DNA from: Glebionis coronaria
Taxonomy: Eukaryota > Streptophyta > Magnoliopsida > Asterales > Asteraceae
Direction of reading: 5' to 3'
DNA: 64,000 nucleotides
Assembly: GCA_025667525.1 (NCBI GenBank)
Contig: JANFOE010000193.1
Location: forward strand, 496,001 to 560,000
Positions 33,939 through 45,880 of the stretch are shown one piece after another. Positions within the stretch are counted from its first letter, which is position 1. The number at the start of each line of letters is the position of its first letter. A model generated the notes under the pieces. That model was not told the DNA's origin. It searched no databases and was given only the letters and a program-made list of their open reading frames with translations. A program made the position numbers and the translations under genes.

Positions 33939-34229
33939 TGTTGGAAACTCACTTTATGTGACGACATTTAAGAATTCCCATTAGTTATCATAGTCACACA
34001 CGCTTAGACTAGACTAGGTTCTTGTACTGTTAAGCATGTCGTGTGTGACTATATATACCCCTCCTTAGCTTCCAAGGAGGGGTGTTGGTTGTGTAACATT
34101 TCACCTTTTATTCATTTACTTATTTTACACACACATTCAACCTCTCTTCTCTCTCTCTAAGTTTATCAATGGCTTCCACCACCATCTACCACCACATTAG
34201 ACCACCGGATCATATTTAGCTTTTCTACA
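33939..34229 (+). repeat. 3' LTR of the non-autonomous element
   Basis: Identical to 30339-30629, offset by exactly 3600 bases. Confidence 0.95.
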
Positions 34230-34234
34230 GATAT

Positions 34235-35157
34235 ATTGGCTAATATGAAACCATTCGAGTAAAATATGTCATTATTTTTGCTTCAAGCTTTGATAACAGG
34301 ATAATATCATTACAAAACTACCTTAAAACATCTTCAATAGTTTGATCATTAAGGGGTGCTTTTGTCAAATCCGACACTGCAATCTAAAGCATTTATGGAT
34401 TGCATCAGATTCTATACTACAAGTTCTGTAACAAAATAGAATAGCAAAAATTTAAAGATACCTCACTTTGAGTTTCCTTAAACTTTACTATGTTTGACCT
34501 CTTCATATAGCACTATAACATTTTTGGCATCAGTTGCCACTACTTGAAAAATTCGCAACACATGAGCTTGTTTATTAATCAAAACCAAGTGTATGTTCCA
34601 TTTAACATATCGGTAAGGGTCATATATCTATACATTTCCATATCGCTAATCTCTCAATTACTTGCAAGAATGCAAATAAATTTCCTTGCCTAAATATTCA
34701 GGTATGACATTCCATCTTATGATACAATGGTAAGATACAGTGGATATTATTTTACATACATTTGTTCCTTCTTGTATGCAGTCATCAAACATATTTGTCT
34801 TTAAATAAAATAACATCAAATTCAAAGAGCATGGTAGGAGAATAGTTCCTGCTTTAGAATTCGGTATTCCTTTTAGATTGCTTTTTACCTATTCGACATA
34901 CAGAGATAGATAAATGAAATAGTTAGCATGGAAAACAGATAAATGAAATTAAATTTGAATAACAAGAAAACAATGAAAAAGGTCAAGATCACAAGGTTGC
35001 ACTTACCTATTAATACTTCACTGATGCCTCACTATAAATTCAGTGATTATGAAGCTCGTTCAGTATAGTAGGAGTGGGAACGTACCCGTTGCAACCGGCT
35101 AGTCTGTTGCTGCCACATCTTTTTTGAACAATGTGGTGGTGATGTTGGTGTAGCAAC
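34235..35157. other. Intergenic sequence, no gene seen
   Basis: AT-rich DNA between the LTR element and the CACTA element. No coding frame or repeat boundary was recognised. Confidence 0.4.
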
Positions 35158-35160
35158 AAT

Positions 35161-35470
35161 CACTAAAAGAAAATGAAGCTATTGTAGCATTTTAGAAGCA
35201 ACACTTTTAAAATTGTTGCCTTATATATTTCAATAATAATAAAGCAACATTTTAGTAAATAAGTGTTGCATTTATGGATCTAACGCAACATTATTTTTGA
35301 AGTGTCGCATCTTTTAGGAAAAATACAACACTTTTATAAAAGTGTTGCATTTCTTTAAGGAAAAATACAACACTTTAGATTAAAGTGTTGCATATCTGAT
35401 TCAATCACGCAACGTTGTAAAAAGTGTTGCATAATATTTCAAAAAGTGTCGCATTTACATCATTTTTTTA
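35161..35470. repeat. Left subterminal repeats of the CACTA element
   Basis: At least ten copies of AGTGTTGCA or TGCAACACT-like words, several as short hairpins (for example ACAACACTTT ... AAAGTGTTGC). Confidence 0.85.
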
Positions 35471-36479
35471 TTACTTTTGATAAATTTAGAAGTAGCAAAC
35501 TACTAGTAACTACATGTTATAAGAAACTAATTGTTTAAAATTTCTGATGAAGTCACGTGTTGTGCATATACACATCCAAAAACATCCTTTATATAATGCC
35601 GTATTTTTTGTTACCTTTTTGTGACATATGAGAAGATCGAGTAAGAGATAAGCATCAGGTCAAACCCGAACCAAACCGCACAGACCCGAACCACGAATGA
35701 AATGCGTGGAACAATTGGACCGAAACCAAATTGATTTGGACTCTGGTCAGCTCAGGTATTTTGAGTATAGGTGGGTAGGTTTCGGGTTTAGCATGAACTG
35801 AAATGTTAAAACAATAGAGAGAAAGTGCGCCATCACTTTTTCCTTCAAATAATGTAGTAGCATAATGGCTAAAATGCATATACACTAGCAATAATATGCA
35901 ATGCATAAGTTCAATTGCAATTTTCTTAAAAAAAATTATATTTTTAATAATTAACAAAAATTATATATAAAAACCATAAAAATTCCTGTATATTAAAGAT
36001 ATAATTTGTTTATCAACCAATATAATATGTAAAATACAATTCTGTCGCAAATACGTAAAATTTACATATTTAAAAAAAAACCAGAAAAAATCAAAACCCG
36101 GTCTGGTCTCGAAAACCGGGTTGCCCAGGTCACCCCAAACCCGGCGTGTCGAGCCGGGTTTCGAAAATATGAAACCCGGGTCAATATGACCTGTTTTTTC
36201 GGCCGGAACCATGTCAACCGGTTGACCCGGCCGAGTTGACCCAGGTTTCAAAACATTGCGAAAAACTAATTGATTCGTGACCCGGTGACTAGACGTGTAA
36301 AAGTAAACCACATTTAAAAAAATTTGATTAATATCTATACAAAATAAATAATAAAGCCCGGTCAACATATTCCATCAAAGCATAAGGAAAAATGAAAATG
36401 TTGGATAACCGCATTTCACCTTTCTTCTCCAAACCTTCAGCCATGAATTCAGTAACTACTAATTAAGCATCCTTTTCGG

Positions 36480-36745
36480 TTAGTGTAAACCCAATCGCCC
36501 CTACCTTTCTCACAAATTAGCTAATTTGTTTGTGAAACTTCATTTCAATCGGAACCAAAGGTAAAACCATATATTTTTTTTGTGTATTATCATGTCCATT
36601 TCTTCTTGATTTATGTGGGTTTGTGTATAAGTGGATCAGTAAACCCAATCGAGCCTCCTTTTCATTTATTGTAAACCCAATCGCTCCTACCTTTTTGTAG
36701 CCTTACCCTAGTCGGATTCAAAGGTAAAAACATAGAATGTCTGTC
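36480..36745. repeat. Two-copy imperfect direct repeat
   Basis: Two segments with TGTAAACCCAATCGC, CTACCTTT and CAAAGGTAAAA (starting near 36483 and 36669) lie inside the CACTA element. Their origin is unknown. Confidence 0.4.
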
Positions 36746-37308
36746 ATTTGTTATCTTATTTTGGGTATTATTCTGTTCACTTTGGACAAAATCTAGGAGA
36801 TTCAATTTTATTATGCAGATTTCGATTTGTTTGGGGTTGTGGATGAGTGGGATTATCAGACCATTACCCTGTGGCTTAAAACTTTTGGTTTCACAAAAGA
36901 ATCTGTTAGTTTTATCCTTGTATCGATATTAGGATTGACTTTGGCTTATACACTGTTTTCAATTTCAATTTTCTATTGTTAATATGAATCCAACACTGCC
37001 CTTTTGGGTTTTTTGGATACTTAGATGTTGATTTTGGTAGTTTATCAATTTTTCTTGTCCATTCCAAAGTCGTCCACTTTTCTTTTAGTTTCAAGGTAGA
37101 TATTCAAAATAAAACTGTTTCCATAATGACAATATGCAGGGCAGTTTTTACATAAAGTGAGGGGAAAATGTATATTAATTGATCTGCCATGGCAAGAGAC
37201 TAATATTTTGAGTGCAAGAACAAGTATTTATTAGAAGCAGTCATTTACACGTGCATCCATTGCACTATGTCCTCCTAGTTTTGTGGGAATGCAGCCTTAT
37301 AAATTTAG

Positions 37309-38098
37309 GAGTGTTATCGGGTCATGTCAGGTCGGGTTGAGTCAGGTTTTAATTTTTTAAAACTGACCCGCAACCCGACCCGATAAGAATCGGGTTATCG
37401 GGTTCGGGTGGTGATCGGGTCGGGTGACTTGGGTTATCGGGTCATATTGCATATAAGCGGCTAGGGGTGTCAATAGGGTCGGGTTAACCGACCCGAACCC
37501 GAACCTGATAAAGCTTATCGGGCCGGGTTTAATCGAGTTAAAAAAAATTCCGGGTTTGTTTGACCCGAACCCGATAACCGGATATACTTTAGTGACAGAT
37601 ATTGGTTTTTACGTGTTATTTGCTTTTGTACGGTAAAAGAAAGAGTATCCGTAAAGAAAGAAAAAGAAAGCTACTGATACGAGCAAACAAAAAAACACAT
37701 GTTTCACTTGGTCAAATTTATTAGTGTAGAAAGCTAATGCACTGGTCTATAACTTATACAGGGTACTAATCCAACCTTGCTAATGTAGTAATGTGCCAAC
37801 ATTGATTCTTCCTCGGTCATAAAAAAGTAAAATATCCAATTAAATTGTACTGTTTGTTTTAGTAATAGAGTTTTGTGATAGTCAGAATGCATTTTAGATT
37901 TGTTTGTTGTATTTCTGCTTTGTCGTCATAGTTTAATAGAGTTGTCTTTGTTTAAAATAACTACGTAGAGTTGAGCTTAACTCATAACCTGATAACCCGA
38001 GTCACCCGACCCGATAATAACCCGAACCCGATAACCCGATTACTTATCGGGTCGGGTTGCGGATCACTTTTTCAAAATCTAAAACCCGATAACACCTA
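37309..38098. mobile_element. CGGGT-rich inverted-repeat element (hAT-like MITE)
   Basis: About 120-135 bp at each end are inverted copies, with GTGTTATCGGGT outermost and ACCCGATAACCCGA and GGGTCGGGTTGCGG inside. The GGGGTGTCAATAGGGTCGGG segment at 37465 recalls hAT-type termini. Clear target copies were not found; AAATTT flanks both sides but is part of the inverted match. It is nested in the CACTA element. Confidence 0.5.
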
Positions 38099-40004
38099 GG
38101 GGCCACTAAATTTCAAAATGAGAATTTGATCATAGACTTAATACTCCGTACTTCATATTCATAGTAACAAAGTTGTATCACATAGAAGTAAATAACAACT
38201 ATCTACGTTCATTTTCTTTTACCAAATGTATGGGACCAAACTTAATAAAGATTAAATCGTAAATGTCTTTTTGTTTTATTGGTATTGGATGTATGTTAGG
38301 ATATAAATAGTATCATTATGTTTTATTAAACACTGACTAGATAGACATCTAGGCTAATACATTTAAATCCATACAATTATCGAACTTTCTGCTATATGGT
38401 TTACCTGGTTCACAGGATTATATCCTTAATATGATTCATCATAGTACTTGTTGTTGGTCAAACTCTATTAGGATCATATTCGCTGAACATATTAACAGTA
38501 AAACAAGCATTATGATTCATCCATGTTGTAATGCATTAGCACATATAAGAAATCTATAAAAGTCTAATGACAAGTTTAGGTAATCTCAGCTTGTTTTACT
38601 TTTAGTTATATATTACAAGTGAGAAGAGACTACAAGTCGATTTGATCTTATTTAACAATTAACTTGACGAAATCGTATAATTTTTATACACACCACTCTT
38701 TTAGTAATGCTAATTGCATAAATGAAGTGTTTTCGTTTGCGCTTAATACGCCCTGAACTGTTTTAAATTACTAAAAAAATTGCAGCCCTTTATTGAATTA
38801 TTATTGTTTGTTTCCCCTTCAACTAGAGATCCTAGCTCTGCCACTGGTAAAGGCATGTCCTTTAAGTCTTGTTAAATGCTTTATATGAGTTGTATACATG
38901 ACTAGTATAAGCTCACCAGTTTACCAACAAAAAAAAGTTCATACCTTATACTAATGTTTTGTTTTACTTGGAACAGGTCAGTTATGGGGAAAAGAATCGA
39001 TCAAGACAAATTGAAGATGATCATGAACAGAAGAAGCTCGAGATAAGAGGAACATAAAAGAAACAAAGTTGAACTAGAAGATATACGTAAAGACATTGAA
39101 GACCAATGTGACAAATTTGTTGAAGATGGGTTCGTTTTGCTTATTCAAAAGTTACTTTCTAGAATTGTAGAGTTTTTAACATGAGCTATCGTATATGTTT
39201 GATACAAGGTACGTCCTTAATTTATAATTCTACATATAAAACATGCTCTAAACATATTACATGGGTAAATTTTTTTGAACTAGTCTAGTTATATTTCATA
39301 CGCCGCATTGGTTTAAAAAATAAGCTACCTTGATATTGGGATGGATAATTGTCATATGTGTGGGGTTAAGTGTTGGTATTTGTATTTGATAATACAAGTA
39401 CATACAGTAGCATAACTAAGGTAGCAGAACCTGTAGCAGAACCTGTAGCACTTGTAGCAAAATTTTTTATAGTGGTATTACACATTTACAACATTTGAAG
39501 AGCATTGCGTGTTAGGTCTCCATTTTATTTATGAATTGAACAATTCACTTTGGTCCACGTGTATCATGCTAATATCTATATGGTTAGTTTTTTTGGCGTA
39601 AAATCTATTTATATAAATCTATATCATGAGTTTAAACTAACAGTGTTTTCTATCGTTTTCATACTGGACCAGGCAATGTCGTTTCATAGTACTTCAAGCT
39701 GCATGTGGAGATTTGAAAAGATGAATCAAGATGTCTATTATATGAATGCTTTTTCTTTTATTCAATATAACTTTTATGTTGGTTATATTACACGATTTGT
39801 TTAAAGTACAAACCCAATCCGAATGTTATCTACTGTATTTTTGTAATCCTGTGGTTGAACATGAGAATAATTAATGTATTATCAGACCTTTTTCCTTTTG
39901 AAGAATATGTACGATACCAATATCACATATATTTAGCATTGTATTGTGTCAAATGAAGTTGTTACTAACCATTTATGAAAGAGTTGCCTTATGTTAAAGA
40001 AAAC

Positions 40005-40488
40005 ATCTAGGAGTGTTGCATTTCACATAATAAAGTGTTGCATAATTAGTTGTATTATTGAGAAAGTGTTGCAATTTAATTTAAAAGTGTTACGATTGTG
40101 CGCAAAATGTTGCATTTCAATTTGGAAAAGTGTTACACTTACTAATTGTTTTTTGCATTTTTGTGTAAAAAGTGTTGCACTTTGGTACATAGAGTGTTGC
40201 ATTTTAGTCTAATGAGTGTTGCAATTCAGAGTGAAAGTGTTACAATTGAGTGTAAAAAGTGTTGTGTTTTAGTGTAAAAAGTGTTACATTTTAAAGTATC
40301 ACATTGGTAAAACATAGGCAACACATTCAAAAAGTGTTGCACATTCTAACTAAAAGTGTTACTTATACCTAAGGCGACGTTGCATAACATAGCACTTCAT
40401 AAAGTGTCACATTATGCATAATGCAACATTTTTAAGACATAATACAACACTTTATGAGTGTTACTTTAACTCCATTTTGTAGTAGTGA
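40005..40488. repeat. Right subterminal repeats of the CACTA element
   Basis: About fifteen copies of AGTGTTGCA or AGTGTTACA-type words. They are mostly in one orientation, opposite to the majority at the outermost left end. Confidence 0.85.
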
Positions 40489-40491
40489 ATT

Positions 40492-40954
40492 CTATAGTAG
40501 GCTAGTTCAACTAATAACTCGATGGGTGAGATTTTATTCAAGAATTCAACTGAGGTTGAGAGTCTAAGTATTCTAAATGTGTGAGGCAATACATGAACGA
40601 TCCCAAACTCACTCTAAACACATGTCACCCATGTGTACTTTACTTATCACATATAAAGAAACGCGAAAAAAGAGACCAAGTAGAATATATTATTATCCGA
40701 TTAGCAGATGAGCACAAAAAAGCCGTAATGAACTACTGAAAAGTAATATGCATATACAAAGTACTAATACAATGGTGGTTTCCTATTCTTGTAATCACAT
40801 GCGTTTCGGTTACTATTCTCGATAACTATTCTAGCAAATGTAAGGAGACTGAACATGACCTATGGCTGTCTTATAAATTTTGAAAGAATGCATAATAAGT
40901 ATGTTCTTATAGCTCCTCGAGTCATGTGTATTGCTTGTGGTAACATGGTAAGAT
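40492..40954. other. Intergenic sequence, no gene seen
   Basis: Short AT-rich stretch between the CACTA element and the SIRE-like element, with no recognised features. Confidence 0.4.
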
Positions 40955-40959
40955 ATTTA

Positions 40960-41493
40960 TGTTGATCCCAAACTTAGATCGATTAAGCTTTGTGTATACG
41001 AGATTAGATCAAGTACTACACGTAGAGAAACCTTTGCTTATGAATAAAGTAACAAAGTGTTATGCGGAATTAACACTTGATCTAAAACACAAAGATGTTA
41101 AACAAACTTTCACTTGTATTATAATGATCGTACTTGATTACAATGAAAGAGGTTTAACTTGCGAATACTTATGAAAACTGATAATTAACTTTAACCTAAA
41201 AGATCTTCTTTTATAGAATAAGAAGTCTTGTACAATAAGCTACGAATCAACTATTCTAGGTAAAGATAATAATAGAAAATACAATGTCGAGCTTATCTTT
41301 ACCATACACAATAAAGAAACAAATAAACAAAAGATTCGTATGAAGATATACTCCATCAGTGCTAATCTTCAAGGCTGTCAGCGTTGACTTCTTCAATGTC
41401 AACGCTTGGCTGTCAGCGTCCAATGTCATCCTATCAGCGTTGACATTCTTCTTATCAGCGTCTAGTGAACTGACCCATATTTTATTCCCAACA
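40960..41493 (-). repeat. 3' LTR of the SIRE-like element
   Basis: 534 bp, from TGTTGATCCC to CCCAACA on the plus strand. It contains four TCAGCGT words at 41380-41460 and a minus-strand TATA box CTATAAAAG at 41208-41216. It is poorly similar to the 5' LTR apart from the ends, the TATA box and the words. Confidence 0.75.
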
Positions 41494-41503
41494 ATCCTCC
41501 CCT
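41494..41503 (-). other. Polypurine tract of the SIRE-like element
   Basis: The minus-strand AGGGGAGGAT directly precedes the TGTTGGG start of the 3' LTR. Confidence 0.8.
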
Positions 41504-41553
41504 AAACTTGATATCCAATCCAATGATCAAGTTTCTGAATAAATACTTAAGGT

Positions 41554-44500
41554 TTAGGAGGAATCTTGCAAAAACTTCTTATGTTGGTGATAAACATATC
41601 TAATCAAGTCCTTGGCCACGTCACTAGTATAATCAATCTCCAAGGGTGTCTCTAGCATCTTCTCCAACACTTCTTTGGACAAGAAATAGTCAGCATCCAC
41701 AAGTAAATACTCTGAAAACTTTGTAGAGCTCAAATGAAATACACCACAAGTAGAATAAAGCCTCCAATGAAGATTACTGAGATCATCTTCAAGATCCTTC
41801 CATATGGCAGGATCTGCTTCTCTTGGACCACACAAAGTCAAAAATGTGTTCCAAAGTCTTATTCCATTTGCTGAAGTAGGTGCTTCAGCTGTATACTTGG
41901 CCTCTATTAATCTCCATAGATGCACCAAGTCTTCTCTATCTATGCTTGCAAAAATAGAAATAACTAAAGTGAAAGTATGTACCTCCTTTCCAAACCTACC
42001 AATCTTCCAAAATCCACACTCATCTTCATCAAAACTGATGATTGGATTTCTGTCATCTAGAGGTACTACATTAACCAAATCTGAAGCTTCCAATGGAGAA
42101 AGCTTGAGATGCTTCCTTATTACACCTTCAGTTGGAAAATACACATCCATATCTTTTGGAAATTGGAAAGGATCTCCTTTCTTCACTGGTCTTTGAGCAA
42201 TCCTCATTTCCTTTTGAATCTGCATTTCCTCAGCAAGCTCTTGTTTCCTTTCTTCTGAAAGAAACTGGTAGACATTATTTTCTTGCACACTCCTCCAAAT
42301 AGGATGTGCCCTATACTCTAACTCCTCAAAAGATAAAGCCAACAACTTCTTTGATGTCCAGTTAGGTTGATGACATCTAAGCAACTTGTAGTACAACTGC
42401 CTTCTATCTCTTTTGAGCCAAGTCTTGACCTCTTGTGCATTAAACCTCAAAATCACCTTTATGTCATCTTGTACCCTAAGAAGAACTTCCAACCCCCAAA
42501 TTTGATCTGACAAACTCATTCCTGGATTGTCCATTACCTTGTCCTCCCAAGCATGGTACATTCTGGTGATTTCAGGAAGGTCCCAATCAATCTGATTCTT
42601 CAAATCACTCAACCTTTCCTTTGCTAGCTCATCCCCATATTCAAGTCTTTCTGGATCTTCAATAATTTGAATACTTGAATCTGAGCTATCCTCTTCTTTT
42701 CCATCACCACTTTCTTCTTCACTCTCAGAAACAACAAATGGTGATCTACTACTTCTCTTCAAATCTCTTTCCAAAAGTTGTGCAGCCAACTGTTCATCAA
42801 ATGCAATTTGTGCTGCATCTTTCTTTGGAACTTCTTCTTCAACCAAAATTCCTTTACCTTTGTCTTTTGGATCAATAATAGGTAAAGTAGAAGAAGAAAC
42901 CTGCTTGGACACATCTTTAATGATTGTTGATGACTGGAATACATCAACACCACCTGCAACTTTGTCAGCGTTCAAGTTACCTCTATCAGCGCTACGATTA
43001 CCTTTGTCAGCGCTGGATGTGTCAGCGTTCAAACCTGTATCAGCGCCCATTGTTTCTTTGAAAGATCCTTCCAAGTTTAATGGTGTCACCTTGGATGTAT
43101 CAATAACTGGGTGCTTCTTCAAGTTGGTGAGTGCTTCAGCAACTTGTAAAGATTCACTAAATTGTAAACTCTTCTCTGAACTCTTCTCACTAGCTGTATG
43201 AATCAGCTCATCCTCTTCATCCTCCCCTTTGGAAGATTCCTCCATTAGACTCCTGCTACTTGGATTCTCCAAAACAGTTACCCGCTCCCTCAATACTTGG
43301 AGTTCACGGCCCTGGTTGTTGACAATTTGTACAAGGCTGACATTTTGCTTTTGCAAGCTAATGACAGCAGCCGTCAATTCAGTCATAGTCATAGGTTCCA
43401 ATCTGCCCTCAGCTAGAATGGGGATTTGACCTCCCAAAATAGAATCATAGGGCATGGATGAGGTCTTAATGATGTTGGGACTGTCTTGACCAGCATCTAA
43501 GCCTGTGTCAATAGCCCCAGCCTCATCCATGGCACCAGCCACACTTGTGGAGGTGGTTCTCTCTGCTACAAGGCTAGGACCACTAGAGGAGAACACTCCA
43601 GTAGTCCTTTGGCGTTTATTCAACCTAGATTGTAATGGGGTGGAAGATGAGGTAGATTGTGTGGGTGTTGGTTGGTTAAGGGGTGTTTGGGATTGTTCAG
43701 GGATGGTATCAGCGTCGAGATTGGCTGTGTCAGCGCCAATATTTTGAGTGTCGGCGCTGGGTTGGTCAATGTTCATGTGGTCTGGTGAAGGTTAAGGTTC
43801 ATGCATAGGCTCAAGTTGAGGTTCAGGGTCTGGTTGAGGTTTTGGTTGAGCAGCCTGAATTACTTCAAGCATGGGTTGGGTAAGAGGTATGGATCTGTTT
43901 GTGGAGCTCATTTTAGCAAAAATGGTTTTCTGTTGTTTAGGGATCTCATAAAAAGTGTCATGATCCCTAGAACAATATTCTTGTAAATCAAAGACCATTT
44001 GCAAAAATCTTGGGTAAGCCAAAGTCATTTTACTTCCCTTATTTTTACACATCCCTTCAAAAATCATTTTTGAAAAATTATACTTAAGCCCACGTGTTAT
44101 ACAAACCAAAGCACTTGCAATTGACCTGTTTATTTCATTAAAAGAAGTACATTTTGGACTTAAGCATTGGAGAAGAACATGTATCAAATATTTCCAGTCA
44201 GAGGGAAATTCCTGCTTATGATATTTATTTAAAGTGACATCAGCAGGAATAGGATAACCCAATTCCCTAAGACCTTGTTCTATTGTTGCAATGGCAAGGG
44301 TAGTCACACCATCAGCGTCATCAAGACGCAAAGCTTGGCGAACCAAGGCTTCAGTGACCACCCATGTTCTTCCATGAACAGTAGATGTTAATGTGGTCAC
44401 TCCATTAGCTGTTGTGGAACTGACATTATTCCAAAACTGTCTAATGTGTGCGACAGGGACTAATGGTGTATGAGAAAGTGCATACCTTAATGAGGATGCA

Positions 44501-44625
44501 TTTAAAAATGCCACCATTTGTGAATACTGAGGGAACAAATCATGATCAGCAGTCAAGTAAGCTACCATATTATGTTGGCTCTTGAACTCCAATGTTAAAT
44601 TCTTTGAGTTGAACTTGGGTGCCAT
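41554..44625 (-). pseudogene. Long post-pol ORF of the SIRE-like element, one stop
   Basis: Two open blocks in the same frame, 44625-43792 and 43776-41554, are separated by a single TAA (43792-43794), giving about 1020 codons if read through. The N-terminal block has MAPKFNSKNLTLEF, then a compact domain (YLTADHDLFPQYSQMVAFLN, HIRQFWNNVSS) that, as I recall, recurs in Asteraceae copia elements. The middle is Ser/Thr/Gln-rich with repeated ADT, ADK and ADR tetrapeptides encoded by the TCAGCG word. The C-terminal 350 residues are charged, with helical segments (EDPERLEYGDELAKERLSDL). It sits where SIRE elements carry an 'env-like' ORF, but I see no signal peptide, membrane anchor or fusion motif, so the label env would rest on position only. 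Function unknown. Confidence 0.75.
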
Positions 44626-44639
44626 TGTGAAAGCTGTTG

Positions 44640-45870
44640 AGGTTATGTGATATAGGAAAAATCTAGGAGAAAAATGTTAGACAAGAAAATATGAATACCC
44701 AGAATAAAAAGATTAGCCAAATTTATAGGAGAGATGCACGATTTTGATTGGTCAAAAATGAGGCAGTTATATTCAAATAGCAATGATGAAAATATTGAAA
44801 CAAATATAACTTATCTCATGCATTAATTAAAAGTAACAACTCCCCAAAATTACGGCCAAAGATTAGTCAAAAATAACAACTGGGTAGGGCCCACTAGGTG
44901 TCAACGGTCAAAAATAGCCCATCAGCGCCCAACGGCTATATTTTCTTGTCAGCGTTTGCCTAAAGCCTTGTCAGCGTCACGATTGGACGTAACAGCGTTT
45001 GGAGAAAAACTTGTCAGCGTCTAAAAATAAAAATAAAAATATTTTAAAAAGAAAAAGACCTTAACAAATAATTTATCCTAAGGGAAATATCTTACAAGTT
45101 GATAATAATTACTGGGCGGCAAGCACTGTCCATTTATGCACACTTGCTTAAGCAAGATAGACACAAATGTCCTCTAGAGTCCCTTGCTAACCAAAATACT
45201 TACCAACAAAGTTATTTCATAAAATTCTTTGTAACTCCCAGGTAAACCCATAACAAAACTATTCCCAAGTCTCCCATCAGACCACAACCAATTCTAGGCC
45301 AAAAATGTCTTGGCAGCATGCATAGTTTATCAACTTTGCATGCTACAGTGCCTCATGGTTTAGTAAAACTAACCCATACTCACCTGTGGACACAATCTAG
45401 AATTGTGATGAGAGTATTGTAAGAATACCCAAGAGTCCTAAAGGTTCCTTAAACCTCCCCTCAAACTATGATACATGAGTTCTAAAAATATATATGAACA
45501 TTAAAAATTTATGTCAAGATAGGAATATAAATATTCCAACCATCATCCATAAACAAAACATGTCCAAATAGCTCTTCAAAGATCCATAAGCAACTCTGTA
45601 TCCAATGGCATAAAGCTACCACCTACCTACACATTTAGATGAAAACCACAAAACTAACATTTGTTGCTGACAGCGCCCCGACAACACTTGTCAGCGTTGA
45701 AGGAACTCTTGTCAGCGTTAGACAATAATATCTCTAACAACGGCAAAATAACACTTGACAGCGTTACATTTACCTTTGTCAGTGTTAGAAAAATAAAGTG
45801 GAAAAATCTAAATCATCACAAAGACCAATAACAATGCATTATCCTGTACATACTTTTACAAAAAGGTTCC
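44640..45870. other. Non-coding spacer between pol and post-pol ORF
   Basis: About 1.2 kb without a coding frame. It carries two clusters of TCAGCG/ACAGCG words (44920-45025 and 45667-45785), all in the same orientation as the copies in the ORFs and LTRs. Confidence 0.7.
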
Positions 45871-45880
45871 AAAACACATA

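Larger units (their letters stand above)
30339..34229 (+). mobile_element. Non-autonomous LTR retrotransposon with identical LTRs
   Basis: The element is 3891 bp, flanked by perfect GATAT copies (30334-30338 and 34230-34234). The two 291 bp LTRs (30339-30629, 33939-34229) appear identical base for base, implying very recent insertion. A tRNA-iMet-type PBS follows the left LTR and a GGGGGAAGAT purine tract precedes the right one, so it is in plus orientation. The 3.3 kb interior has no gag, protease, RT or integrase. Signals resemble Ty1/copia. Its 3' half has several GGGGGAAG runs (33120-33720), which may be relics of duplicated purine tracts. It must have been mobilised in trans. Confidence 0.93.
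35161..40488. mobile_element. CACTA (En/Spm) DNA transposon, non-autonomous
   Basis: The element is 5328 bp. It starts CACTAAAAGAAAATG and ends CATTTTGTAGTAGTG, whose complement is CACTACTACAAAATG, with the 3 bp TSD AAT on both sides (35158-35160, 40489-40491). Both ends carry dense subterminal copies of GTGTTGCA and its complement, the usual binding-site arrays for the CACTA TNPA-type protein. No transposase frame is visible; the interior holds AT-rich DNA, CCGGGT-rich patches (36075-36250), an inverted-repeat element and an exon-like scrap near 38980-39070. It probably depended on a transposase from elsewhere. Confidence 0.88.

Noticed and set aside
37317..38098. Telomere-like or interstitial telomeric repeat
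   Set aside because: The CGGGTT words do not form TTTAGGG tandem units. They are arranged as inverted ends of an element.
43792..44625. A true viral envelope gene
   Set aside because: Position suggests the SIRE env-like ORF, but no signal peptide, membrane segment or fusion motif was seen.
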